A stretch of DNA of 64,000 nucleotides, from contig NZ_CP033367.1 of NCBI RefSeq assembly GCF_013170845.1, positions 6,449,001 through 6,513,000 of the forward strand, written 5' to 3'. The notes under the pieces were generated by a model. The model made no database searches. It was not told the DNA's origin and saw only the letters and a list, made by a program, of their open reading frames with translations. Made by a program: the position numbers and the translations under genes. The DNA is from Mesorhizobium loti R88b (lineage in GTDB: Bacteria > Pseudomonadota > Alphaproteobacteria > Rhizobiales > Rhizobiaceae). Positions 30,674-39,542 of this stretch are shown here, piece after piece (the stretch's first letter is position 1; every line of letters starts with the position of its first letter).

Positions 30674-31420
30674 TCAGATGCAGCGACCGCCGTCGACTTC
30701 CAACGCCACGCCGGTGATGAAGGCGGCTTCGTCAGACGCAAGCCACAGTGCCGCGTTGGCGATGTCGAGCGGCGTCGAAAGCCGGCCGAGCGGGATCGAA
30801 GCGCGGAATTTCTCGCGTATTTCGGGCGTGTCGGCGCCCATGAATTTTTCGAGCATGCCGGTTTCGCCGGCGACCGGGCAGAGGCAGTTGACGCGGATGT
30901 TCTTCGGGGCGAGTTCCACGGCCATCGATTTGGTGGCCGTGATCGCCCAGCCTTTCGAGGCGTTGTACCAGGTGAGGCCGGGTCGTGGCCGCAGACCCGC
31001 GGTGGAGGCCGTGGTCAGGATGACGCCGCCGCCTTGCCGGTCCATGATCGGCACCACGGCAAGGGCGGCATGATAGATCGCCTTCATGTTGACGGCGGTG
31101 ATCAGATCAAAGGTTTCCTCGTCGACCTTGAGCATGTCGCCATTGCGATGGGTGAAGCCGGCGTTGTTGACCATGATGTCGATACGGCCAAAGGCGCTCT
31201 TGGCGGCATAGACCATTTCGTCGAATTCAGAGCGCAACGAAACATCGGTCTGCGTCCAGATCGCCGCCTCGCCGATTTCATTGGCGACGCGCTCCGCACC
31301 TTTGGCATTGAGGTCTGCGACCACCACGCGTGCGCCCTCTTCGGCAAAGCGCTTGGCCATGCCTTCGCCGAACCCGGCTGCCGCGCCGGTGATGATGGCG
31401 ACCTTGTTTTCCAGACGCAT
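30674..31420 (-). CDS. SDR-family oxidoreductase
   Basis: The 248-residue classical short-chain dehydrogenase has the cofactor motif TGAAAGFGEG at about residues 11-20, NNAG, the catalytic Ser in LTTASTAG, and Tyr-xxx-Lys in WYNASKG. The Asp after the second strand (VVVADLNAKG) favours NAD over NADP. The SDR family to which it belongs includes glucose/ribitol- and 3-oxoacyl-type dehydrogenases. It has its own start region near 31420 and is followed downstream by the Mur ligase gene on the same strand, 55 bp away. The substrate is unknown. Confidence 0.9.
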   Translation of the reverse strand: MRLENKVAIITGAAAGFGEGMAKRFAEEGARVVVADLNAKGAERVANEIGEAAIWTQTDVSLRSEFDEMVYAAKSAFGRIDIMVNNAGFTHRNGDMLKVDEETFDLITAVNMKAIYHAALAVVPIMDRQGGGVILTTASTAGLRPRPGLTWYNASKGWAITATKSMAVELAPKNIRVNCLCPVAGETGMLEKFMGADTPEIREKFRASIPLGRLSTPLDIANAALWLASDEAAFITGVALEVDGGRCI

Positions 31421-31728
31421 GCTTTTCCCGCTCTTGATTTCTTCCCGGAACCACCAAGGCGACTGACCGCCGTGGCCAATGCCGTGACAGACTACGCGCC
31501 ATTTCTCCCTTAGCTTTCGTCACATTCACGTTCTATGCTGCAGCTGCGAAAGCTTCCGGAGTCTTCGTTGATCGACAAGCCTCCGGGTAGCGCCAGTGTC
31601 AAGCGCACACGTGGACCCAATCACTATCCAGCGATTGGTCCTCGATGTGACACCATGGCACTGGAAAATTTAAATCGATTAGAATATATCAGCCGCGTAC
31701 TCGCGACCGGCGTCAGAGCGGACAGACC
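31421..31728. other. Intergenic region before zwf
   Basis: This 308-bp region between divergent genes has no credible gene. An AT-rich patch at 31657-31690 with ATTTAAAT may be part of the zwf promoter or operator. A HexR-type site was not recognised. Confidence 0.4.
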
Positions 31729-33198
31729 ATGACCAGCCAGATCATCCCCGTTGACCCTTTCGACTTCATCATTTTCGGCGGCACCGGCGACTTGTCGGAA
31801 CGCAAGCTTCTGCCGTCGCTCTACTATCGCCAGCGCGACCATCAATTCTCCGAGCCGACGCGCATCATCGGAACGTCGCGTTCGAAGATGACCGACGAGG
31901 AATTCCAGGCCTTCGCCAAACAGGCGATCTCCGACCACGTCAAACCGGCTGATATCGACGCAAAGGAACTGAAGACCTTCCTGGCGCGACTTTCCTACGT
32001 CTCGGCGGATGCAACGACCGGCGCCGGCTTCGACAAGCTGAAAAAGGCGATCGGCGACAGCGACCACATCCGCGCCTTCTATCTTGCGGTGGCGCCGGCG
32101 CTGTTCGGCGATATCTCGCACAAGCTCAAAGAGCATAAACTGATCACGCCGAATTCGCGCATCGTGCTGGAGAAGCCGATCGGCCGCGACCTCGCCTCGG
32201 CGCGAGCGCTCAACGATCTGGTCGGCGACGACTTCCACGAAAGCCAGATCTTCCGCATCGACCATTATCTCGGCAAGGAGACGGTGCAGAACCTGATGGC
32301 GTTGCGCTTTGCCAACGCCCTCTACGAGCCGCTGTGGAACTCCGCCCATATCGATCACGTGCAGATCACCGTCGCCGAGACCGTGGGCCTGGAAGACCGT
32401 GTCACCTATTACGACAAGGCCGGCGCGCTGCGCGACATGGTGCAGAACCATATGCTGCAGCTGTTGTGCCTGGTCGCCATGGAGGCGCCGTCGTCGATGG
32501 ATGCCGACGCGGTGCGCGACGAGAAGCTGAAGGTGTTGCGGGCGCTGAAGCGCATCAACGGCAACGAAGCGCCGAAGCACACCGTGCGTGGCCAGTACCG
32601 CGCCGGCGCCTCGGCCAGCGGAGCCGTGAAGGGCTATGTCGAGGAGCTCGCCCACGACAGCAACACCGAGACCTTCGTCGCCATCAAGGCCGAGATCGGC
32701 ACCTGGCGCTGGGCGGGCGTTCCGTTCTACCTGCGGACCGGCAAACGGCTGGCGACCCGGGTTTCGGAAATCGTCATCGAGTTCAAGCCGATCCCGCATT
32801 CGATTTTCGGCGACAGCGCCGGGCCGATCTTCGCCAACCAGCTGGTCATCCGGCTGCAGCCCGACGAAGGCGTCAAGCAGTTCATCATGATCAAGGATCC
32901 GGGTCCGGGCGGCATGCGGCTGCGCCAGATTTCGCTCGACATGAGCTTCGCGCAATCCTTCGACGGTCGCGCCCCCGACGCCTATGAACGGCTGATCATG
33001 GATGTCATCCGCGGCAATCAGACGCTGTTCATGCGCCGTGACGAAGTGGAAGCGGCCTGGAAATGGATCGACCCGATCCAGAATGCCTGGGAAAGCGCCA
33101 GGCAGGAAGCACAGGGCTATACGGCGGGCACCTGGGGGCCATCGGCCTCGATAGCGCTGATCGAACGTGACGGGCGGACATGGCACGAGAGCAATTGA
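31729..33198 (+). CDS. zwf: Glucose-6-phosphate 1-dehydrogenase
   Basis: The 489-residue enzyme oxidises glucose-6-phosphate to 6-phosphogluconolactone with NADP. It has the N-terminal nucleotide motif FGGTGDLSERKL and the substrate signature RIDHYLGKE at about residues 176-184, with the catalytic His in that stretch, and the C-terminal EAAWKWIDPI segment. It is the first gene of zwf-pgl-edd, with a 19-bp overlap into pgl. This arrangement feeds the Entner-Doudoroff pathway, the main sugar route of rhizobia. An eda aldolase gene is not in this window. Confidence 0.97.
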   Translation: MTSQIIPVDPFDFIIFGGTGDLSERKLLPSLYYRQRDHQFSEPTRIIGTSRSKMTDEEFQAFAKQAISDHVKPADIDAKELKTFLARLSYVSADATTGAGFDKLKKAIGDSDHIRAFYLAVAPALFGDISHKLKEHKLITPNSRIVLEKPIGRDLASARALNDLVGDDFHESQIFRIDHYLGKETVQNLMALRFANALYEPLWNSAHIDHVQITVAETVGLEDRVTYYDKAGALRDMVQNHMLQLLCLVAMEAPSSMDADAVRDEKLKVLRALKRINGNEAPKHTVRGQYRAGASASGAVKGYVEELAHDSNTETFVAIKAEIGTWRWAGVPFYLRTGKRLATRVSEIVIEFKPIPHSIFGDSAGPIFANQLVIRLQPDEGVKQFIMIKDPGPGGMRLRQISLDMSFAQSFDGRAPDAYERLIMDVIRGNQTLFMRRDEVEAAWKWIDPIQNAWESARQEAQGYTAGTWGPSASIALIERDGRTWHESN

Positions 33199-33896
33199 AC
33201 AGCGCCAGCTACAACTGGAACGCCTTTTCCGGCCGGCCGGAACTGGCGACAGCGCTGGCCGCGAAGGTAGCTGATCGCCTGACCCACGCGATCGGCCAGC
33301 GCGGCACGGCGTTGCTGGCCGTCTCCGGCGGCACGACGCCAGCAAAGTTCTTCGCCACCCTCTCGGCGCTGCCGATTGCCTGGGACAAAGTGATCGTGAC
33401 GCTGGTCGACGAGCGTTTCGTGCCGGCCTCCTCGCCCCGCTCCAATGCTGGGCTGGTTGCCGCCAATCTGTTGCAGAACGCGGCAAAGGCGGCGCGCTTC
33501 GTGCCGCTCTATCACGAGGCAGCCGGTATCGAGGACGCCGCGGCATCCGACGAGAAAGCACTCCGCTCCCTGCCTTGGCCACTCGATGTCGTCATCCTCG
33601 GCATGGGGCCGGACGGCCACACCGCCTCGTTCTTTCCCGATGCCGATGATCTGGTAAAGCTGCTCGACCCAGCCTCGGACAAGATCATCCTGCCGGTTCA
33701 CGCGGTCAGCGCGGGTGAACCACGACTAACCCTGACCTTGGCGCGCATCATCGATGCCGGCTTCATCGCGCTGCATATAGAAGGCGAGGACAAACGCACA
33801 GCCTTCGACGGCGCGGTCGCGCCCGGACCGCAAAAACCGATCCGTGCCGTACTCGACGCCGCCCTCAGGCCCGTAGAGGTTTTCTGGGCACCTTGA
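33180..33896 (+). CDS. pgl: 6-phosphogluconolactonase
   Basis: The 238-residue protein hydrolyses 6-phosphogluconolactone. It shows the glucosamine-6-phosphate isomerase/lactonase fold with AVSGGTTPAKFFATLSAL near the N-terminus, VTLVDERFVP, and GMGPDGHTASFFPDA, the family active-site signature containing the catalytic His. The ATG at 33180 lies inside zwf, overlapping its end by 19 bp, which implies translational coupling. The next gene, edd, starts 72 bp after it in the same direction. Confidence 0.95.
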   Translation: MAREQLNSASYNWNAFSGRPELATALAAKVADRLTHAIGQRGTALLAVSGGTTPAKFFATLSALPIAWDKVIVTLVDERFVPASSPRSNAGLVAANLLQNAAKAARFVPLYHEAAGIEDAAASDEKALRSLPWPLDVVILGMGPDGHTASFFPDADDLVKLLDPASDKIILPVHAVSAGEPRLTLTLARIIDAGFIALHIEGEDKRTAFDGAVAPGPQKPIRAVLDAALRPVEVFWAP

Positions 33897-33968
33897 TTGT
33901 AGATTTACTGTGGTCCCGGCAATGGCGGGAGGATGTTTCCGGGACCTCGCCTGAAAGGACCGACCGCC

Positions 33969-35792
33969 ATGACCGCAAGACGCGACATCGAAGCCATCAC
34001 GGAGCGCATCCGCCAACGCTCGAAAGCGGGGCGTGAGCGCTATCTCGGTCGTATCAGTGAGGCATCGAACCAGACCGCCAACCGATCGGTGCTGTCCTGC
34101 GGCAACCTCGCCCATGGCTTTGCGGTGTGCAGCCCCTCGGAAAAGCTGGCGCTCGGCGCCGACAAGGTGCCTAATCTCGGCATCATCACCTCCTACAACG
34201 ACATGCTGTCGGCGCATCAGCCATTCGAGACCTACCCTGCCCTGATCAAGGAGGCAGCGCGCGAGGCCGGCGGCATCGCCCAGGTGGCTGGCGGCGTGCC
34301 GGCGATGTGCGACGGCGTCACCCAGGGACAGCCTGGCATGGAACTGTCGCTGTTTTCGCGCGATGTGATCGCCATGGCCGCCGCGATCGGCCTGTCGCAC
34401 AACATGTTCGACGCCGCCGTCTATCTCGGCGTCTGCGACAAGATCGTGCCGGGACTGGTGATCGCGGCACTCACCTTCGGCCACCTGCCGGCGGTGTTCA
34501 TTCCCGCCGGACCGATGACGACCGGCCTGCCCAATGATGAGAAGGCCAGGGTTCGCCAGCTCTATGCCGAAGGCAAGGCAGGCCGAGCCGAGCTTCTGGA
34601 AGCCGAGTCCAAATCGTACCATGGGCCGGGCACCTGCACCTTCTACGGCACAGCCAACTCCAACCAGATGCTGATGGAAATCATGGGCCTGCACACGCCG
34701 GGCGCTTCGTTCGTCAATCCGGGCACGCCACTGCGCGAGGCCTTGACCCGTGAAGCGACCAAACGGGCGCTGGCGATCACCGCGCTCGGCAATGCCTATA
34801 CGCCGGTTGGGCGGATGATCGACGAACGCTCTTTCGTCAATGGCGTCGTCGGACTGCATGCCACAGGCGGCTCGACCAACCACACCATCCACCTCATCGC
34901 CATGGCGGCGGCGGCGGGCATTTCATTGACCTGGCAGGACATTTCCGACCTTTCGGAAGCAGTCCCGCTGCTGGCGCGCGTCTACCCGAACGGCCTTGCC
35001 GACGTGAACCATTTTCATGCCGCCGGCGGGCTCGGCTTCCTGATCCGTGAACTGCTCGACGAAGGCGTCCTGCACGAGGATGTGCAGACGGTGTGGGGCG
35101 AAGGCCTGCGGCCCTATGCGGTCGAGGCGAAACTCGGCGCCGACGGCAGTGTGATGCGCGAGGCAGTCCCGCTTCAGAGCGGCGACGAAAAGGTGCTGGC
35201 ACCGTTCAACAAGGCCTTCCAGGCGACCGGCGGCCTGAAAGTGCTGGCGGGCAATCTCGGCCATGCCGTCATCAAGACCTCCGCCGTCAAGCCGGAGCGG
35301 CGCCTCATCGAGGCGCCAGCCAAGGTGTTCGACAGCCAGCAAGGCCTGAACGACGCGTTCAAGGCGGGCACGCTTACCGGAGACTTCATTGCCGTCATCC
35401 GCTTCCAGGGGCCGAAAGCCAACGGCATGCCGGAACTGCACAAGCTGACCACCGTGCTCGGCATCCTGCAGGATCGCGGCCAGCGCGTCGCGCTGGTGAC
35501 GGACGGGCGCATGTCGGGCGCTTCCGGCAAGGTGCCGGCGGCGATCCATGTGACGCCGGAAGCGGTCGAGGACGGCCCGATCGCCAGGCTCCATGACGGC
35601 GACATCATCCGCCTCGATGCGGACGCCGGCACGCTGGAGGTGATGGTGCCGGCGCCGGAATTCGCGCTGCGCCGCACCGCGGAAGTCGATCTCATCGGCA
35701 ACGAGTTCGGCTTCGGCCGCGAGCTTTTTGCCGGCTTCCGGCAATTGGTCGGCCGCGCCGACCATGGCGCCGGCGCGTTCGGAAACGCCTGA
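33969..35792 (+). CDS. edd: Phosphogluconate dehydratase
   Basis: The 607-residue protein is an IlvD/Edd-family iron-sulfur dehydratase converting 6-phosphogluconate to KDPG. Diagnostic segments are [42 protein letters not shown] and [16 protein letters not shown], which contain the Cys ligands for the cluster. The ATG at 33969 is used because of an AAAGGA site and the family N-terminus; the frame begins earlier. It ends the zwf-pgl-edd operon, followed by a bidirectional terminator. Length fits E. coli Edd. Confidence 0.96.
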   Translation: MTARRDIEAITERIRQRSKAGRERYLGRISEASNQTANRSVLSCGNLAHGFAVCSPSEKLALGADKVPNLGIITSYNDMLSAHQPFETYPALIKEAAREAGGIAQVAGGVPAMCDGVTQGQPGMELSLFSRDVIAMAAAIGLSHNMFDAAVYLGVCDKIVPGLVIAALTFGHLPAVFIPAGPMTTGLPNDEKARVRQLYAEGKAGRAELLEAESKSYHGPGTCTFYGTANSNQMLMEIMGLHTPGASFVNPGTPLREALTREATKRALAITALGNAYTPVGRMIDERSFVNGVVGLHATGGSTNHTIHLIAMAAAAGISLTWQDISDLSEAVPLLARVYPNGLADVNHFHAAGGLGFLIRELLDEGVLHEDVQTVWGEGLRPYAVEAKLGADGSVMREAVPLQSGDEKVLAPFNKAFQATGGLKVLAGNLGHAVIKTSAVKPERRLIEAPAKVFDSQQGLNDAFKAGTLTGDFIAVIRFQGPKANGMPELHKLTTVLGILQDRGQRVALVTDGRMSGASGKVPAAIHVTPEAVEDGPIARLHDGDIIRLDADAGTLEVMVPAPEFALRRTAEVDLIGNEFGFGRELFAGFRQLVGRADHGAGAFGNA

Positions 35793-35813
35793 CCTCGTCC
35801 TGCGACCATCCAA

Positions 35814-35846
35814 GTAAAAAGGGCGGCTCTAAGCCGCCCTTTTTAC
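35814..35846. terminator. Bidirectional terminator between edd and the VWA gene
   Basis: GTAAAAAGGGCGGCT pairs perfectly with AGCCGCCCTTTTTAC around a CTA loop. It has T-runs in both directions and lies between convergent genes, so it ends both transcripts. Confidence 0.92.
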
Positions 35847-35861
35847 TCCTGCGACCGGACC

Positions 35862-37556
35862 TTACTGGACTTTAAGCTCGGTCCGCTCGCCGGCCTTGAC
35901 CGTGAAGGGCGTCTCCTTCTCGGCCTTGTCTGTGGTGAAGGTGGTCACCAGCGCGTAGTCGCCCGCCGCCAGCGTGGTCTGCATCTTTTCGCCATAAGCA
36001 TAAGTCACCTGCTTGCGCTCGCCCTGCAGGTTCTTCTTGGCCTCAAAGATCTTGAAGCCGTCAGCGCCTGGTGCGTCGATCGCCAGGACACCTGCGTTCA
36101 GGATCACGTTGACATCGGTCATTTGCCCGACCGTCACGCTGAAGGGCTGTTCCGTGGATACGGCCTGGACGTCGACGCCCATCACATAGTCGCCTGGAGG
36201 CAGGTCGAACTGGCTGTCGGGACCGTAGGCGTAGGTCACCTGATCGCGCGTACCGTCGAGCTTCTTGGCCGCCTTGTACACCTTCCAACCCACATCCGTT
36301 TCGGCCTTCTCCCCGCCCTGGGTGTAGAAGGCGTTGGCCTTGGCCTTGCCGACGCCGACGATGATATCCTTGTCGACGACCTGGCCGGCGACAAGCTGCA
36401 TGGTCTCGCTCGCCTCGCCGGCTCCCAGCTTCACGGTGACCTTGGTCTCGCCGGCCGGAACGACGTACTTGACCTCGCCGTAGTTGGCGTCAGACGTGCC
36501 GCCGGGATAGGCGATGCTGATCTGCGCATTGCGGTCGACATCGGCGCCGGGCGCCGGCCGCGCATGGATGGAGATCTCCGCGGCATTCAGATTGAGCGCC
36601 ACCTCCGTCGTCTTGTCGGCCGTCAGCGAGACCTTCTGCTCGGCCTTGGCGGCGCCGCTGGTGGCGACGACAATGTAGTTGTCCGCAGCAACATTGAACT
36701 TGATGGCGTTATAGCCGTAGCCGACCTGCTTGCCGGTGGTCCCCTTGGCATCGTTCTTGAAGATTTCATAATAGACATCGGACTTCGGCTCCTCACCACC
36801 CTCCTTCAGCAGCGCTTTCGGGATGAGATTGTAGTCGACCTCGGCTGCCTTCGGCGCAGGCGCGGGTGCCGGGGCGGGAGCAGGCGCCGGTTCGGGTGCT
36901 GGTTCAGGCGCGGGTGCGGGCGCTGGTGCGGGTGCTGCCACCGTCTCGACCAACGCTTCCTGCAGCGCCTTCTCGTCGGAAGCCTGGATGTATTTGCCGC
37001 CAGTGTTGTCGGCGAGGCACGAGATCTGCTTGCCTTCGTCAGCGGTCAGGCCAAAGCCAACGACGTCGGCGGTGAAGTCGACGCCGGACGCCTTCAGCTC
37101 CTTGCCGAGCGCGCAGGGATCGCCGCCGCAGGTTTCCAGGCCATCGGTGATGAGGACGACGGTTGCCTTGTCCTCGGTGTATTTCAGCGCTTCGGCGGCC
37201 TGCTTGACGGCCGCTGTCAGCGGCGTCTTGCCGAGGAACTTCAGACTGTCGGCGGCGTCCGTGATGGCGCTTGCCGAGCCAGCCTGAGGCGGCACGATCA
37301 GCTGGATGTCCTCGCAACTGCCTTTCTCGCGATGGCCATAGGCCATGAAGCCGATCTCGTCATCGGCGGGAACCGACTTCAGCACGGTTCTCAGCGTTTC
37401 CCGAGCAATTTCGAGTTTGGGCTTGCCGTCGATCCGCTCCCACATCGAGCCGGAGGCGTCGAGAATGATGATGACGCGGTTGGCCGCGAAGCCGAACGTC
37501 GTCATCGACAAAAGGAGGATCGCCGCAGCGACGCTCCGTGCAAATCCCACCATCAA
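35862..37556 (-). CDS. Secreted VWA-domain protein with tandem beta modules, copy 1
   Basis: The 564-residue protein has a signal peptide (cleaved near FGFAA, about residue 25) and a von Willebrand A domain with a complete MIDAS site: DASGSM at 33-38, a Thr in TPLTAAV, and ITDGLETCGG. An (Ala-Pro)n linker follows at about residues 205-235. The rest is made of repeated beta-sandwich-like modules of about 75-85 residues with the pattern QVxYxYG...GDYxxx...FxVxxGxxT. It probably sits in the periplasm or at the surface and binds partners through a divalent metal. A near-identical copy is at 44822. Function is unknown. Confidence 0.88.
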   Translation of the reverse strand: MMVGFARSVAAAILLLSMTTFGFAANRVIIILDASGSMWERIDGKPKLEIARETLRTVLKSVPADDEIGFMAYGHREKGSCEDIQLIVPPQAGSASAITDAADSLKFLGKTPLTAAVKQAAEALKYTEDKATVVLITDGLETCGGDPCALGKELKASGVDFTADVVGFGLTADEGKQISCLADNTGGKYIQASDEKALQEALVETVAAPAPAPAPAPEPAPEPAPAPAPAPAPAPKAAEVDYNLIPKALLKEGGEEPKSDVYYEIFKNDAKGTTGKQVGYGYNAIKFNVAADNYIVVATSGAAKAEQKVSLTADKTTEVALNLNAAEISIHARPAPGADVDRNAQISIAYPGGTSDANYGEVKYVVPAGETKVTVKLGAGEASETMQLVAGQVVDKDIIVGVGKAKANAFYTQGGEKAETDVGWKVYKAAKKLDGTRDQVTYAYGPDSQFDLPPGDYVMGVDVQAVSTEQPFSVTVGQMTDVNVILNAGVLAIDAPGADGFKIFEAKKNLQGERKQVTYAYGEKMQTTLAAGDYALVTTFTTDKAEKETPFTVKAGERTELKVQ

Positions 37557-37644
37557 AATCTCCTGAGCGACTTAATCTTACCTGAACAACAGCGAGCTCG
37601 GCGAGATACCCGACTGGAGCGGTGGAAGCGCAAAACGCCCAACC

Positions 37645-38019
37645 TCAGCACCTCTGGGGCTGTGCCGCAGAATTATACGGCCCTTTGGGGGCGTTGGTGT
37701 TGGCGTGCGTCTGCTTCTTGTAAGGAGCGGGACCGCCATGGCATTTCGCCGCGCCGGCCTGTCCGCTTGACTGAGACGCCGGTGGCGGCGGCGTAGACAC
37801 GGTCTTGACACAGTAGCCGCCCTCGACATGGTATTGCTTGTGGCATTTTTTAAAGCAGGCATTCGGCACTGGTTGCCCGGACGCGATCAAACCGTATTCT
37901 CCGGCCGGGCATCCGCTCGCCGGCCACGCCAGCGCGGTCTGCGGACCCAATGCCAACATCCTTGGACCCAATGCCAGCATCCCGATGGCAGCCAGAATTG
38001 TCATAAGCATTTTTTGCAT
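37645..38019 (-). CDS. Small secreted Cys-containing protein of unknown function
   Basis: The 124-residue product starts MQKMLMTILAAIGMLALG, a signal peptide that contains a perfect 7-residue repeat (MLALGPR, MLALGPQ) from a 21-bp tandem duplication at 37943-37984. The mature part is Cys- and Lys-rich (CPAGEYGLIASG, FKKCHKQYHVEGGYCVKT), then Pro/Gln/Ala-rich, and ends in QPQRC. Six Cys suggest disulfides in the periplasm. It follows the VWA gene start upstream on the same strand; no family was recognised. The start has a G-rich site (GGGGCAGGG). Confidence 0.6.
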   Translation of the reverse strand: MQKMLMTILAAIGMLALGPRMLALGPQTALAWPASGCPAGEYGLIASGQPVPNACFKKCHKQYHVEGGYCVKTVSTPPPPASQSSGQAGAAKCHGGPAPYKKQTHANTNAPKGPYNSAAQPQRC

Positions 38020-38172
38020 GGAAAAGACCCTGCCCCAACAAGAGATCACGCGGCGATGATAGCCTTGAGCAAGGCAGCGTACCTCTCCTGTTTGGGAGGT
38101 GCGGCCGATTCCGGGTCGGCGTAGACCGGGATTGCTCGAACGATCGTACCGTGAACCCATCGAGAGACTTTG

Positions 38173-38613
38173 ATGCTGATACGACGATTGACCTGCCTTG
38201 CTTGCTTGCTCTCGATTTCGTCCATTTTCAGTCCTGGCGTCAGCGCACGCGCCGGAGACTTCGAGCGCTTCGACATCCCGCCCGATCCGAACGGCGCCAT
38301 CGAATTTCATACGCCTTCCGACAAGATCGCTTGCGGCTACGCGGAAAAGGACACCGACTCGGGCTTGCCGGAAATATCCTGCGACCGGCTTGCTCCCGTC
38401 TATCTGCGCTTCACCCTGTCGGCCAAGGGCAGGGCGACAATCCTGCGCGACGTCGGCGACCAGTGGTGCTGCGGCGGCTACAACGAATTGCCTTACGGCC
38501 GCGAATGGCGCAGCGGCCCCTTCACCTGCGATTCCACAGCGTCCGGGCTCACTTGCGAGAGCAAGGAGGGCCATGGCTTTTTTATCAGCAAGGCGAAGGT
38601 AAGCGCCTATTGA
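38173..38613 (+). CDS. Secreted DUF6636-like protein
   Basis: The 146-residue product has a signal peptide (RRLTCLACLLSISSIFSPGV) and a mature domain with Cys at regular positions, including DQWCCGGYNELPYGREW and GPFTCDSTASGLTCESKEGH. The pattern GxxWCCGGY...WxxGPFxC...GLTC...GHGFFIS resembles the DUF6636 family from memory. Four or more Cys suggest disulfides. The first ATG at 38173 is used; the codon before is TTG. No partner is evident; its gene is divergent from the small Cys protein. Confidence 0.65.
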   Translation: MLIRRLTCLACLLSISSIFSPGVSARAGDFERFDIPPDPNGAIEFHTPSDKIACGYAEKDTDSGLPEISCDRLAPVYLRFTLSAKGRATILRDVGDQWCCGGYNELPYGREWRSGPFTCDSTASGLTCESKEGHGFFISKAKVSAY

Positions 38614-38670
38614 GAGCCCGCACAGGGCTCCATGTCAGCCCTTCGAGATCAAGAGCACCATAGGGACAGC

Positions 38671-39321
38671 CTACGGGATTTCCGTTTCGAAACGGATGGT
38701 CAGGAAATATCTCACGCTGCATCTGACATAGACCAGGCACAGCTGGCGCTCCACGCGGATGATGTGATTGTCCACCACACTCAAACGAACATGTTGTCCG
38801 GCAGCGATCGGTGACGAACCGCTTTCCAGCGAGTACGGCGTGCCGGGGTCGTGCTCGCTATAATCGAAATGCCGGGACGCTACGTCGAGGTATTCGCGGC
38901 GGCCCGAATTGGTCACGTAGCCGCTGATCTTGCTGACGGAACCGCTGATGATTTCGATATTGCCGGCGTTCCTCAGGTGCTCGATCGCATTGAAGCTTGA
39001 GCCCAGATGCCAGAGCGTTTGCGCCATGATCAGGCATCCCACCGCGACACCCCACCGCCAGCGTGGCGCCAGGACGACCGCCAGCGCGAGAACCGACATC
39101 ACCAGCAGCGTCACCATTGGCTGCATCCAGTGCCAGATGAAAGCCGGGAAGAAGCGGCGCGGCAATCGATCGGTGATCTGGTCCGGGAGCGTTGGCGCCT
39201 CAAGCCGTTGTGGCCGAACATGCGCGGTCACGAACAGCGCGATGATTGCCATTCCCACCCACAGCCCGGTCCAGTTTCGCGGAATGGCGTAGTCGATATC
39301 GAAGACCGTTTCGTATTGCAC
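38671..39321 (-). CDS. Membrane protein of unknown function
   Basis: The 216-residue product has about three membrane helices (TGLWVGMAIIALFVTAHV, MVTLLVMSVLALAVVLA, WGVAVGCLIMAQTLWHLG) followed by a soluble C-terminal beta domain with the pattern GSVSKISGYVTN, REYLDVASRHFDYSEHD, GQHVRLSVVDNHIIRVE. This resembles small beta-barrel domains that follow membrane helices in other proteobacterial proteins of unknown function. The GTG start at 39321 has an AAGG site 8 bases upstream and gives a family-like beginning (VQYETVFDIDY); a longer frame to 39408 also exists. The start is therefore uncertain. Confidence 0.6.
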   Translation of the reverse strand: MQYETVFDIDYAIPRNWTGLWVGMAIIALFVTAHVRPQRLEAPTLPDQITDRLPRRFFPAFIWHWMQPMVTLLVMSVLALAVVLAPRWRWGVAVGCLIMAQTLWHLGSSFNAIEHLRNAGNIEIISGSVSKISGYVTNSGRREYLDVASRHFDYSEHDPGTPYSLESGSSPIAAGQHVRLSVVDNHIIRVERQLCLVYVRCSVRYFLTIRFETEIP

Positions 39322-39436
39322 GTCGTAACCTTGCCCTGTCACACCGGGGTCGATGTCGGGTCGGCGCGACGATGCTATTGCCTGCCCCGCGCCCTTCGCA
39401 TCTCCCAAATGAGAGACGCGCTGGCGTCCTTATGTG

Positions 39437-39542
39437 CTGGACCATTTCACCGTCTCACGGAAACGGCGACCCGCTCTATCTCTTTGTTTTTACGCAATTC
39501 CGGACAGAAAACCCGCTCACACTTTTCCTGGAATTGCTCTAG
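39437..39542. repeat. Mosaic intergenic repeat, copy B
   Basis: It matches copy A at 24341-24467 (ACCGTCTCACGGAAACGGCG, CTCTATCTCTTTGTTTTT, CACACTTTTCCTGGAATTGC) but lacks the extra GGGCAAAGCGC hairpin. Its right end supplies the TAG stop codon of the large secreted protein gene. Confidence 0.8.

Noticed and set aside
31657..31690. HexR-type operator before zwf
   Set aside because: The AT-rich patch lacks the TGTA...TACA arms expected for HexR; no named operator could be supported.
36123..37796. Long plus-strand ORF of 557 codons antisense to VWA copy 1, with a sister ORF at 44789-46489
   Set aside because: Both are mirror shadows of the VWA genes in GC-rich DNA: the same antisense frame is open in both copies because the sense sequence is conserved. 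The products are Arg/Asp/His/Leu-rich without domain features, and no ribosome site is present.
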